Below, in pieces: positions 52,142-61,800 of a stretch of DNA of 64,000 bases (positions are counted from its first letter, which is position 1; the number at the start of each line of letters is the position of its first letter). This stretch comes from Thermoanaerobaculia bacterium. GTDB lineage: Bacteria; Acidobacteriota; Thermoanaerobaculia; Multivoradales; Multivoraceae. A program made the translations under genes and the position numbers. Location: NCBI GenBank assembly GCA_022826745.1, contig JAJDUI010000008.1:62001-126000 (forward strand). The letters are read 5' to 3'. Below the pieces are notes generated by a model. It did no database searches. It was not told the origin of the DNA and was given only the letters and a program-made list of their open reading frames with translations.

Positions 52142-53436
52142 GGCGCCGGGATCTCCGCCAGGGCTTCGCCAACGGCCGTTGCGAAACCGGCGAGCGCGTC
52201 CTCGTCGTGTGCGAGGGACAGGAAGCCGACCTCGAACGCGGAAGGAGCGAGCATGTAGCCGCGATCGAGCAGCCCGCGGTGGAGGAGGCCGAAGACCTCG
52301 GCCGTGTTCGGGTGGAAGCGGTCGGCCCGGCGCGGCGGTTCGCCGTCGCCGTAGGCGAGCCAGAAGATCGAGCCGCAGCGGACGAGCCGGTAGGGGTGGG
52401 CGCTCGCTTCCAGGACGGGGCCGAGCTCGCGGTCGAGGAGCGCGCCCTGGTCCTTCATCCGCTTCCATCCATCGCCGGCCACGAGTTCACGCAGGGTGGC
52501 GAGTCCGCCGGCGACGGCGAGCGGATTTCCGGACAGAGTGCCGGCCTGGTAGACGGGGCCGAGCGGCGAAAGCCGGTCCATGAGCCGGGCCGCCCCCCCG
52601 TAGGCGCCGACCGGCAGCCCGCCACCGATCACCTTGCCGAGGGTGACGAGATCGGGCTCGATGCCGAGCTGAGCGCCGACGGTGACGCCGGGGACCCGGA
52701 AGCCGCTCAACACCTCGTCGAAGATCAGGAGAGCGCCGTGCTCGGTGCAAAGGCGGCGCAGGAGTTGCAGGTAGTCCGGCCGCTGCACGAGCAGGCCGTT
52801 GTTCGCCGGCAGCGGCTCGATGATCGTGGCCGCCAGGTTGTCCCCGTGGCGCCGGAAGCCCTCCTTCAGCGCCTCCTCGTCGTCGAGCGGCAGGACGATC
52901 GTGTCGCGCGCGGTGGCCGCCGGGATGCCGGCGCTCGAGGCGATCCCGAAGGTGGCGAGACCGCTTCCGGCTTCGACCAGCAGCGCGTCGACGTGGCCGT
53001 GGTAGCAGCCCTCGAACTTGAGCACCAGGTCGCGGCCCGTACAGCCGCGGGCGAGCCGGACCGCCGACTGGGTCGCCTCGGTGCCGGAGTTGACGAACCG
53101 GATCTTCTCGATGACCGGCACGAGTTCCTTGACCATCCGCGCCAGTTCGACCTCGTCCTCGTGGGGCGCGGCGAAGGAAGTGCCGCGGGCTGCCGCCTCG
53201 CGCACGGCCTCGACCACGGCCGGGTGGCTGTGTCCCAGGACCAGGGGCCCGAAGGAGCCGACGAAGTCGACGTAGCTCCTGCCGTCGACCGAGCGCATGA
53301 CCGCCCCTGCGGCCTCGGCGATGAAGGGCGGCGTGCCGCCGACGGCGCGGTATGCCCGCACCGGGCTGTTCACGCCCCCGACCAGGTGGCGCTGCGCCTC
53401 CGTCCAGAGCTCTTCACTGCTTCGTCCGGCGCTCAT
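52138..53436 (-). CDS. hemL: Glutamate-1-semialdehyde 2,1-aminomutase
   Basis: The 432-aa PLP enzyme forms 5-aminolevulinate. The PLP lysine is K268 in [18 protein letters not shown]. Further conserved segments are [30 protein letters not shown] and [13 protein letters not shown]. It starts immediately next to the hemCD stop and overlaps hemF at its own stop, so translation is coupled. Confidence 0.95.
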   Translation of the reverse strand: MSAGRSSEELWTEAQRHLVGGVNSPVRAYRAVGGTPPFIAEAAGAVMRSVDGRSYVDFVGSFGPLVLGHSHPAVVEAVREAAARGTSFAAPHEDEVELARMVKELVPVIEKIRFVNSGTEATQSAVRLARGCTGRDLVLKFEGCYHGHVDALLVEAGSGLATFGIASSAGIPAATARDTIVLPLDDEEALKEGFRRHGDNLAATIIEPLPANNGLLVQRPDYLQLLRRLCTEHGALLIFDEVLSGFRVPGVTVGAQLGIEPDLVTLGKVIGGGLPVGAYGGAARLMDRLSPLGPVYQAGTLSGNPLAVAGGLATLRELVAGDGWKRMKDQGALLDRELGPVLEASAHPYRLVRCGSIFWLAYGDGEPPRRADRFHPNTAEVFGLLHRGLLDRGYMLAPSAFEVGFLSLAHDEDALAGFATAVGEALAEIPAP

Positions 53437-55293
53437 TCAGTCCCCCTTGGGGTCGGCGCCCACTTCCTCGAGCCACAGGCGTTCGATGCCGGCGGCGGTC
53501 GGTTCCTGTGCGCACTTCACGTTGCCGGCTCCGGCGCTTCGGAGCGCCGCGGCTGTGGCGGCTCCGATCGCCCAGCAGCTTCCCGGCCAGTCCAGGCCGG
53601 ACGCTGCGAAGGCGGAAACCGCCGATGGAGCGGTGAAGAGTACGCGGGCGCGGGCCGCTTGCCAACCTTGCGGCCAGTCGAGCTCGTCGTTCGGATGCAC
53701 GGTGTAGGCCGGCCAGGCCGTGACCTGGCGGCCCGCCGCCTGGAGCGCCTCGACGAGTGGCGCTCCGCCGCGGGCGGAATGCGGCACGAACAATGGGCAA
53801 CGCGGGTCGAGCACCCGAGCCGCGTAGCGGGCGAACTCCTCGCCGCCGGAGGCCCGCGCGGCCAGGTTCGGCGGCACGCCGGCCGCGAGCAGCGCGCGCG
53901 CCGTGCCTTCGCCCAGCGCGCACCATGGCAGCCGGCCCCAGACCGGCTCGCGCGCGGCGCGCTCCGCCACCACCCGGGCGGCGTTCGGCGACGAGACGAG
54001 CAGCCAGGGCCACTGGCGTCGCGGCCCGTCCAGGTCGATGCGGTCGGCCGGCCAGGGGGTATCGAAGACCTCGACGGTGGTCGCCGGCAGAGCCGCGACC
54101 CGGATGGCCGGGTCGAGCCTCCTGGTCAGCCGACGGACAGTCTCTGGACCGGAAGTCACGATCAGGTCCGGCGTCTCCGGACTGGGTGCGCGGGTCTTCT
54201 GACCCGCAGAGAACAGCGCGCCGGCCGTCAGGCCGGCACCGAACTCCGCCAGACCCCGCTCAATCCGCTCCGCCAACGCGTCAAGGTCGATGCTCCCGGC
54301 ACGGTCAGCGATCGAGACCGCAGAGTGGACGGTACGCGGCGTCTCACCGACCGAGGCAGGTTCCCGCCAGTCGTCGGCCGCGATCAGGGCGTGGACCTCG
54401 TGCAGTACCGGCCCTTCGAGGCCGGCGGCGCCCGCGTCCGCCCAGGCTCCGAACGGTCGGAGACAGCCACCGCCGAGCCGGCCAAGCAGGGAGCGCTCCG
54501 CGAAGGCCGCGGCGCGGCTCGGAGGGTGGTCGAGCGCCGCCATCGCCGCGTGTCCGTCGAGCCGGCCGCCAAGCAGGATCTGGACCGCCAGGGCACCCTG
54601 TCCGGGCGCGCAGGGCCAGGAGCGAAGGTCCAGCCGGAAACCCCGGATAGCGGCGGCCGGAGCTTCGAGCTCGCCGCTTCGTGCCAGGCGCAGGACGCCC
54701 GCCTCCGCCGCCAGCAGGGCCTCGATCGCACCGCTCTGAAGCCACTCCAGCCGTCGCCCCACCGAGCCGCGGACGGCGCAGCAGACGAGGTCCGGCCGCA
54801 GAGCCAGCGCGCCGGCCTGCCGGCGGGGAGACGATGTGCCCAGGCGGGTGCCCGCGGGCAGCGACGCGAACGCTTCGCCAGCGGGTCTGGCGCGTGCCTC
54901 CAGGGCGTCGTCGCGGTGATCGAGCAGCTCCTCGAGCGTCGGCGCTCCTTCGCTCGCCTCGTTCGCTTCAGAATCCGGCGCGAACAGCAACAGATCGAAC
55001 GGCCGCTCCCGCTCCGGCACCGCCGCGATCACCAGGTCGGGCTCGTCCTCGACCGGCAGGTCCTTCAGCGAGTGGACGACCAGGTCCACGGAGCCGTCGC
55101 GCAGGGCCGCGGTCAGTTCGCCCGTGAACACGCCCTTGGCCTGGGCGAAGCTGCCGCCGAGGCTGCGGTCTCCCTGGGAGGACATGGCTCGCACCACCGT
55201 GTCCACGCCGAGTTCGCCGAGCCGCCGGGCGACCAGGTCGGCCTGGATCCGCGCCAGTGGCGTCGCCCTGGTGCCGATGACGATCGGGGCCAT
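53437..55293 (-). CDS. hemCD: Fused hydroxymethylbilane synthase and uroporphyrinogen III synthase
   Basis: The protein has 618 aa. Residues 1-350 are HemC: VHSLKDLP near 74, LGTSSPRRQ at 151-159, and the dipyrromethane-cofactor cysteine C277 in GGGCLRPFGAW. Residues about 376-618 are HemD, with a divergent sequence (LIVTSGPETV, WPWLLVSSPNAARVV, ARVLFTAPSAVSAF), which is normal for that family. Residues 352-371, which join the domains, are encoded exactly by a 60-base dispersed palindromic element (54181-54240). HemC also has an insertion near 105-145 compared with the usual length. It is first in the hem cluster. Confidence 0.9.
   Translation of the reverse strand: MAPIVIGTRATPLARIQADLVARRLGELGVDTVVRAMSSQGDRSLGGSFAQAKGVFTGELTAALRDGSVDLVVHSLKDLPVEDEPDLVIAAVPERERPFDLLLFAPDSEANEASEGAPTLEELLDHRDDALEARARPAGEAFASLPAGTRLGTSSPRRQAGALALRPDLVCCAVRGSVGRRLEWLQSGAIEALLAAEAGVLRLARSGELEAPAAAIRGFRLDLRSWPCAPGQGALAVQILLGGRLDGHAAMAALDHPPSRAAAFAERSLLGRLGGGCLRPFGAWADAGAAGLEGPVLHEVHALIAADDWREPASVGETPRTVHSAVSIADRAGSIDLDALAERIERGLAEFGAGLTAGALFSAGQKTRAPSPETPDLIVTSGPETVRRLTRRLDPAIRVAALPATTVEVFDTPWPADRIDLDGPRRQWPWLLVSSPNAARVVAERAAREPVWGRLPWCALGEGTARALLAAGVPPNLAARASGGEEFARYAARVLDPRCPLFVPHSARGGAPLVEALQAAGRQVTAWPAYTVHPNDELDWPQGWQAARARVLFTAPSAVSAFAASGLDWPGSCWAIGAATAAALRSAGAGNVKCAQEPTAAGIERLWLEEVGADPKGD
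54181..54240 (-). repeat. Palindromic element forming the HemC-HemD linker
   Basis: On the plus strand: ACTGGGTGCGC, stem GCGGGTC, loop TTCT, stem GACCCGC, spacer AGAGAACAGC, then GCGCCGGCC-GTCA-GGCCGGC. It is 60 bases, exactly 20 codons, read in frame as GAGLTAGALFSAGQKTRAPS on the minus strand. Confidence 0.9.
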
Positions 55294-55403
55294 GGGACGG
55301 GGATTCTACGGAGCTTCCCTGCGGCGTGCTGGCCTGGAACGCTGGCATAGAGTCGACGCCGGTCTCGCTGTCAGCCGCCTGGAACCGACTGGGAGGACTC
55401 GCC

Positions 55404-57224
55404 GTGTCGCTGATTCCGCTTCGAACCCGACTTCGCCCCTTCTGCCTGCTCCTGGCCGCTGCTGCGGCCGTCCTGCTTGCCGGCTGCGCCGGCGAAGCGC
55501 GTCCGACGGCGGCCGAGTTCACGGCGGCGGCCGAGGAGACCCTCATGGAGCACTACTACGACGGCAGCCGCGCGGCCTGGGTGCAGTCGACGTACATCAA
55601 CGAGGACACGACCGCCCTGGCGGCCCGTGCCGGAGCGGAGGCGCTGACCCGCGCGATCGACTTCGCGCAGGAGGCGGCGACCTACGACGCGGCGTCGGAG
55701 GCGGACGAGGTGGCGCGCAAGCTCGGCCTGCTGCGGGGCGGACTGACCGTGGCCGCGCCAGCCGACGAGGCGAAGATCGAGGAACTGAGCCAGATCACGA
55801 GCAGGATGGAAGCGGCCTACGGCACGGGCAGCCACTGTCCGAACGGGCCGGAATCCTGCCGTTCGCTCGACGATCTGGAGGACGTGATCGACAACAGCCG
55901 GGACGCCGGTGCGCTGCTCGACGCCTGGGAGGGTTGGCGGACGATCTCGCCGCCGATGCGGGCGGACTACCAGCGCTTCGTCGAGCTTTCGAACGAAGGC
56001 GCCCGGGGCCTCGGCTACGACGACACCGGCGCGATGTGGCGGTCGGGCTACGACATGCCGGCGAACGACTTCGCCGCGGAGACGGACCGTCTCTGGGAGC
56101 AGGTGAAGCCGCTCTACGACGACCTGCACTGCCACGTCCGCGCCGAGCTCGCGGAGCAGTACGGTCCGGACGTCGTGGATCCCGCCGGCGCCATCCCGGC
56201 GCACGTCCTGGGCAACATGTGGGCCCAGACGTGGTCCAACGTGTTCGATCTGGTCGCGCCCGAGGCCGCTGATCCCGGCTACGACCTGACGGAGATTCTC
56301 CGCGAGCGCCGGACGTCGGAGCGGGAGATGGTCGAGATCGCCGAGGGCTTCTTCACCTCGCTCGGGATGGAGGAACTCCCCGACACATTCTGGCGGCGCT
56401 CCCAGTTCCTCCGGCCGCGAGACCGGGACGTCGTCTGTCACGCGAGCGCCTGGCAGCTCGACCTGGACGAGGACGTCCGGATCAAGATGTGCATCCAGAT
56501 CAACGCCGAGGACTTCTCGACGATCCACCACGAACTCGGCCACACCTACTACCAGCTCGGCTACCGGGAGCTGCCGCCCCTGTTCCGGGACAGCGCGAAC
56601 GACGGCTTCCACGAGGCGCTGGGCGACACGATCTCCCTGTCCGTCACGCCGGGCTACCTCGTCGACATCGGTCTGCTCGACGAGGAGCCGCCGGCCGAGG
56701 CCGACCTCTCGCTCCTCATGCGGATGGCGCTGGACAAGGTCGCCTTCCTGCCCTTCGGCCTGCTCGTCGACCGCTGGCGCTGGGGCGTGTTCTCCGGCGA
56801 GACGCCGCCCGAGGAATACAACGCGGCCTGGTGGCGCCTGCGCGAGCAGTACCAGGGAGTGACCGCTCCATCGACGCGAACGGAGGAGGACTTCGACCCC
56901 GGCGCGAAGTACCACGTGCCGGGCAACACGCCGTACACGCGATACTTCCTGGCGCACATCCTCCAGTTCCAGTTCCACCGCGACCTGTGCGCGGCGATCG
57001 GCTACGAAGGCCCGCTCCACCGCTGCTCGATCTACGGCGAGGAAGAGGCGGGCCGCCGCCTGCGCGAGATGATGGCGATGGGTCTGAGCCGGCCGTGGCC
57101 CGAGGCGCTCGAGGCCATGGGCGGCAGCCGGGAGATGGACGCCACGGCGATCCTCGACTACTTCGCCCCGCTCGCGGACTGGCTCAAGGAGCGGAACGCC
57201 GGCCGGTCCTGCGGCTGGAGCTAG
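55404..57224 (+). CDS. M2-family peptidyl-dipeptidase (angiotensin-converting-enzyme type) lipoprotein
   Basis: The 606-aa protein has a lipoprotein signal LLAAAAAVLLAGCAGEA (lipidated cysteine in LAGC). The zinc site is H376-E377-L-G-H380 in TIHHELGHTYYQLGY, and the third ligand is in NDGFHEALGD. ACE-type segments KYHVPGNTPYTRYFLAHILQFQ and RDSANDGFHEA follow. It removes dipeptides from peptide C-termini outside the cytoplasm. The GTG start is supported by GGAGGA 6 bases upstream; the longer in-frame start is unlikely. xth follows after 4 bases. Confidence 0.92.
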   Translation: MSLIPLRTRLRPFCLLLAAAAAVLLAGCAGEARPTAAEFTAAAEETLMEHYYDGSRAAWVQSTYINEDTTALAARAGAEALTRAIDFAQEAATYDAASEADEVARKLGLLRGGLTVAAPADEAKIEELSQITSRMEAAYGTGSHCPNGPESCRSLDDLEDVIDNSRDAGALLDAWEGWRTISPPMRADYQRFVELSNEGARGLGYDDTGAMWRSGYDMPANDFAAETDRLWEQVKPLYDDLHCHVRAELAEQYGPDVVDPAGAIPAHVLGNMWAQTWSNVFDLVAPEAADPGYDLTEILRERRTSEREMVEIAEGFFTSLGMEELPDTFWRRSQFLRPRDRDVVCHASAWQLDLDEDVRIKMCIQINAEDFSTIHHELGHTYYQLGYRELPPLFRDSANDGFHEALGDTISLSVTPGYLVDIGLLDEEPPAEADLSLLMRMALDKVAFLPFGLLVDRWRWGVFSGETPPEEYNAAWWRLREQYQGVTAPSTRTEEDFDPGAKYHVPGNTPYTRYFLAHILQFQFHRDLCAAIGYEGPLHRCSIYGEEEAGRRLREMMAMGLSRPWPEALEAMGGSREMDATAILDYFAPLADWLKERNAGRSCGWS

Positions 57225-57228
57225 CGGC

Positions 57229-58005
57229 TTGCTGATCGCCACCTGGAACATCAACGGCCTGGGAGCGCGGTTCGACTTCCTGGTCCATTGGCTCAAGGCT
57301 CGGCGGCCCGATGTCGTCGGCCTGCAGGAACTCAAGGCGACCGCCGATAACGTCCCGATCCCGGCGCTCGAGGAACTCGGTTACCACGCCGCAGTGTGCG
57401 GCCAGAAGGCCTGGAACGGCGTCGCCGTCCTCTCGCGCCATCCGATCGAGGAGGTCCAGTCGGGACTTCCCGGCGAGGAGGAAGCCGGCGCACGGCTTCT
57501 GCGCGTACGGACCGCCGGGCTCGACTTCACGACGGTCTACTGCCCGAATGGCAAGGACATCGATCACCTGGACTATCCGCGCAAGCTGGCGTGGTTCGAC
57601 TCGCTCCGGGACTACCTGGGCGGTTCACTCGGCGCGGACGAGTCCGCGGTTCTCTGCGGCGACTTCAACATCGCGCCGACGCGCCTCGACACTCACGACG
57701 AGGACCGTCTGGCGGGCGGCATCCACCACACCGAGGCGGAGCGCGAGCGGTTTCGCGCGCTGCTGGACCTCGGGTTCGTCGACCTGTTCCGGGAACTCCA
57801 TCCGGAGACGGTCAAGTTCTCCTGGTGGGATTACCGGTTCGGCGCCTTCCATCGCAACCTGGGCCTGCGGATCGACTTTCTGCTGGCGACAGAAGCCGTC
57901 CGGGAGCGGGTCCAGGAGGTCGAGACCGACCGCGACTACAGGAAGAAGAAGAACGGCATGATCGCGTCCGACCATGCGCCGATAATCTCGCGGTTGCGGT
58001 CGTAG
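57229..58005 (+). CDS. xth: Exodeoxyribonuclease III
   Basis: The 258-aa DNA-repair nuclease of the endonuclease/exonuclease/phosphatase fold opens LIATWNINGLGARFDFL. It has LQELKA (metal glutamate), VYCPNGKDIDHLDYPRKLAWFDSL, LCGDFNIAPT and the terminal IASDHAPI. It acts on abasic DNA and 3' ends. The TTG start is required because the conserved fold begins immediately. Co-transcription with the M2 peptidase gene is likely because the gap is 4 bases. Confidence 0.94.
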   Translation: MLIATWNINGLGARFDFLVHWLKARRPDVVGLQELKATADNVPIPALEELGYHAAVCGQKAWNGVAVLSRHPIEEVQSGLPGEEEAGARLLRVRTAGLDFTTVYCPNGKDIDHLDYPRKLAWFDSLRDYLGGSLGADESAVLCGDFNIAPTRLDTHDEDRLAGGIHHTEAERERFRALLDLGFVDLFRELHPETVKFSWWDYRFGAFHRNLGLRIDFLLATEAVRERVQEVETDRDYRKKKNGMIASDHAPIISRLRS

Positions 58006-58071
58006 GGCGAGTTCTGGCGGCCACGTGATCGCTGGCGCGGCGCGGCGACGACGCTCCGGCCGTCTTGCCGG

Positions 58072-58077
58072 TAGAAT
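58072..58077 (+). promoter_or_regulatory. Putative -10 box, leaderless start
   Basis: TAGAAT lies 8 bases before ATG 58086, with no ribosome binding site between. Confidence 0.4.
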
Positions 58078-58085
58078 CCACCTCG

Positions 58086-58808
58086 ATGATCATCCCGAGT
58101 ATCGCCCTTTTGCCGCGCAGTGGGCGGGCGGCGCCGGTGTTGCCTGCCGTTCTCGCTCTGGCCATGGCCGCCCTCCTTCAGCCGGACTCCGAGGCGGCGG
58201 CCCAGGCCGTCGAGATCAAGAATCGGGACGACGTTCTTGAAGTCAGAATCGACGCCGTGGGAGAACCCCGGGTGATCGAGGCTCCGTCTCGGGACGAGGA
58301 CGGCGCCCTGGAGCTCGAGGCGCAACCCGCCGGCAGGAAGGCCGGCATCGACCTGCCCGGGCCGCCGCGGGGCGAGCTCTACACCTGGGACGACGGCGGT
58401 AGGACCCGACGGGTCTACCTGCAGGAGGATCTGGTCGTGGACCCGAAGGGCGGCATCGCCGCCGGTGCGGTCGCCGAGACCGCGGGCGGACCGATCGTCC
58501 GGGTCGGCGCGGCAAGCAGCGTCAAGGGGTTGCCAGTGTTCCGGTCCGTGTCCGGATCTCTCATGACCCTGCCCGGCGGCGTCCTTCTCGTCTTCGTGCC
58601 GGAGTGGGGCGAGGCAGAGACTGCGGCCTTCTTTGAGGCGAACGGCATCGCCATGGAACGGACAGGACCTTTGGGCGAGATTCCGAACGGCTTCGTCGTG
58701 GACACGGAGCCCGGCTTCCCGTCGCTTGAACTGGCGAAGGCGCTGGCGGGTCTGGACGGCGTTCGGCTGGCGAGCCCGAACTGGTGGGAGGAGCGGACCA
58801 CCAGATGA
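58086..58808 (+). CDS. Free-standing subtilase prodomain-like protein
   Basis: The 240-aa protein has a signal peptide (LPAVLALAMAALLQP...AAAQA). Residues about 165-240 (GGVLLVFVPEWGEAETAAFFEANG, then GEIPNGFVVDTEPG, then LAGLDGVRLASPNWW) match the propeptide that precedes S8 peptidases: a ferredoxin-like fold ending S-P-N-W. Normally the peptidase follows with Q-W-H-L-R-N. Here the frame stops at RTTR and the peptidase is a separate gene starting about 80 bases later. It may be an inhibitor/chaperone acting in trans, or a truncated remnant. Confidence 0.65.
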   Translation: MIIPSIALLPRSGRAAPVLPAVLALAMAALLQPDSEAAAQAVEIKNRDDVLEVRIDAVGEPRVIEAPSRDEDGALELEAQPAGRKAGIDLPGPPRGELYTWDDGGRTRRVYLQEDLVVDPKGGIAAGAVAETAGGPIVRVGAASSVKGLPVFRSVSGSLMTLPGGVLLVFVPEWGEAETAAFFEANGIAMERTGPLGEIPNGFVVDTEPGFPSLELAKALAGLDGVRLASPNWWEERTTR

Positions 58809-58890
58809 GCCAGGCCTGTCCAAGGACGGTCTCCGGATCCCGGCGCGGCAGCCTTTCCTGCCGGCTTCCGGCAACCGAGGACCTGAGCTT

Positions 58891-61800
58891 GTGCCGGCAG
58901 CCGATGCGGCCCGCCTGCTGACAGCACGGGTTCTGGCCGGCCGCGTGTACCTGCACGTTCGCTTGGCCGCGTTGGCACTGGGGTTTGCTCTGCCCGGAGG
59001 CGCTCTCGCGCAGAACTCGGAGCTCACGCCGTCGCCCGCGGATCCGAACGTTTCCGTCCGCTCGGAAGCAACCTACGACATCACGTTTCAGGGTGCCTGG
59101 ACGACCGCGGCGACACCAGGCGGACTGCCCGGGGGAGCACATTTCTCACGCTTGATCGGCGGCGTGCACAACGATCAGGTGGTCTTCCTGCAGAGCGGCC
59201 AGATGGCGTCCGCGGGCGTCGAGAACATGGCCGAGGTTGGCGGCTACTCGGCGCTCGGGAGCGAGATCGACAATGCGGGCGCCAACCGGCGAAGCGTCCT
59301 TCAGGGCACGACCGACTCCCTGGGGCCGACGGCAACGGCGACTTTCTCCAACGTCACCCTGACGACCGATCATCCCCGGGTGACGCTTGCGACGATGATC
59401 GCGCCCAGTCCGGACTGGTTCGTCGGCGTATCGGGCCAGTCCCTGCTGACGAGCGCGGGCGAGTGGAGGGACTCCCTCGCCGTGGACCTCTATCCGTGGG
59501 ACGCCGGCACCGAGGAAGGCACGGAGTTCTCGCTCAGTAACTCCGCCACGTCTCCGCGGCAGAACATCACGAGCATCCGGAACACGGGCAAGTTCAGCAA
59601 CCAGAAGATCGCCACGCTGACCTTCACCCGCAGGTCACAGGCCCCAGGGGCCCCGACGCCGGCCGTTCACGCGGGCGACGGGGGCGTGTCCCTGAAATGG
59701 AACGCCCCCGCGAACGCTGCCGGGATCACGAACTACGATCTGAGAGTCATCGAGACGGCGGCCGACGAGACGGTCGACGCCAACTGGAGGGTCCACCAGG
59801 ACGTCCTGACGACGGACTTCCTCGGCGTCCGCGTGACGAGTCTCACGAACGGGACGAGCTACGACTTCCAGGTGCGAGCGGTGGCGGGTTCCACGGACGG
59901 CGCCTGGTCCGCGACTGTTGCGGCAACGCCCGCGGATCCTGGCGACGACATCTCCACGGCCGCCGACGTGCCTCTCGATCTCGGGTTGCCCGGAGAGCTC
60001 ACCCAGAACACGGACCTGGTCGACTTCTACAAGTTCACCCTGGCGCAGCGAACCGGCGTCCTCATCTTCACCACCAGCGATCTCGAGACCGCCGGGGGGC
60101 TTTACGACAGCAACGGCGACTGGATCGATGACGTCCATCACATCCTGCTCGGCGGTGACTTCGCGCTTGCCGCGACGCTCGCGGCGGGGACGTACTACGT
60201 CAGGGTTTCGGCTCACTCGTTTGACGGCAACAGCGGCCCCTACGTCATGCGGGTCAACACGATTCCCGAGACGACAGGCAGAGCCAACGCCACGCCGGTT
60301 GCGGTCGACGACTTCGAGAACGGTCTGATCGACCCGGGCGGAGACGTGGACTGGTACACGTTCACCCTCACCGCCGAGACGGACGTGATGCTTCGGACGG
60401 GCGCCCCCATGTACAACACGGTGGGCGAACTCCTGAACAGCAACGGTGCGTCCATCGAGTCGAACGACGACGGATACCTGCTCGGCCGGCCGGGTCACTT
60501 TCTGATTCGCAGGAAGCTCCCCGCCGGCACGTACTACGTCAAGGTCCGGGCCTTCAGTAGCAAGGCCACCGGTCTTTACTCCTTCCATGTGGAAACGGTG
60601 ACGGAGCCGGGCAGCAGCACAGTCAGCGCCCAACCCCTGGAGTTCGGCGACATCGGCGCCGGGCGGATCGATCCGGCCTCTGACACGGACTACTTCAGGA
60701 TCGACATGGCGGAGGCCGGACATGTTCTGCTCTACGCCGTCAGCAACTCGGTGGACATTGACGGCGCGATGGTCCGGGCGAACGGCACGGCGATTCCGGC
60801 GAACATCTTCGAACTGAGTTTCTCGGCGTCGGGCCCCAGGGGCTTTGTCGTTTCGGCCCGGCTTCCCACAGGCGCCAGCTACCTGAAGATCACTCGCTCA
60901 GGGGGCGCCAGTACGGGAGGCTACGCGCTCCGCGCGGTGCTGGACACGTCCCTGGACAATGTCTTCAACTTCTGTCAGGTGACGCCAAGTCGGTGGAGCG
61001 ACCCCTTCGGGGACTGCCTTTGGCACCTGCGCAACCGGAACCAGCTCGGCGGCACGTCCGGCGAGGATCTGAGGGTCGAGCCAGTGTGGAACGACGGCAA
61101 CCTGGGCGCCGGCATCGGCGTGGCGGTTGTCGACGGCGGCGTCCACGGCGGACACCCGGACCTCGTGGACAACTTCAACGAGGCCAGAAGCCACGACTAC
61201 CACGGAGCTGGACTGTTCGAGCCGCTCACGGGTTCGGTCTCCTCGCATGGCACGGCCGTAGCGGGCGTCGTTGCGGCGCGCGACAACGCCATCGGCGTGC
61301 GCGGGGTCGCTCCGAGGGCCACGATCTTCAGCTACAACCTCCTGGCCGTCTCGATTCTCTCCAACGAGGCGGACGCCATGACGCGGAATCTGGCGACCAC
61401 AGCCGTTTCCAACAACAGTTGGGGATTCGGGGACAGCCCGGCGCCGAACGCGGCCGCGGCGGCCTGGGAGGTGGCCATCGACACTGGTGTCACGAGCGGC
61501 TACGGGGGCAAGGGAATCTCCTACGTCTGGGCGGGGGGCAACGGGCACGACCTCGACGACGACTACTCGACCCTGGACGGGCGCGCGAACTACTACGGCG
61601 TCATGGCCGTTTGCGCCACGACGGACGAGGGAAGGCGGGCCTTCTACTCGGAGTTGGGCGCCAACCTCTGGGTCTGTGGCCCCTCGAACGGAGGGCAGGC
61701 CCAGATCACGACGCTGCAGAACCTGGGCCGCTACACGAGGAGCTTCGGCGGCACGTCGTCGTCGTCGGCGGCGGTTTCTGGCGTCGTTGCCCTGATGAGG

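Noticed and set aside
52207-55350. A 1,047-codon open frame on the plus strand across the heme genes
   Set aside because: It lies antisense to hemF, hemL and hemCD, which have clear catalytic motifs and overlapping starts. The frame is open because the DNA is so GC-rich; its translation is Arg/Gly/Ala/Val-rich with no domain.
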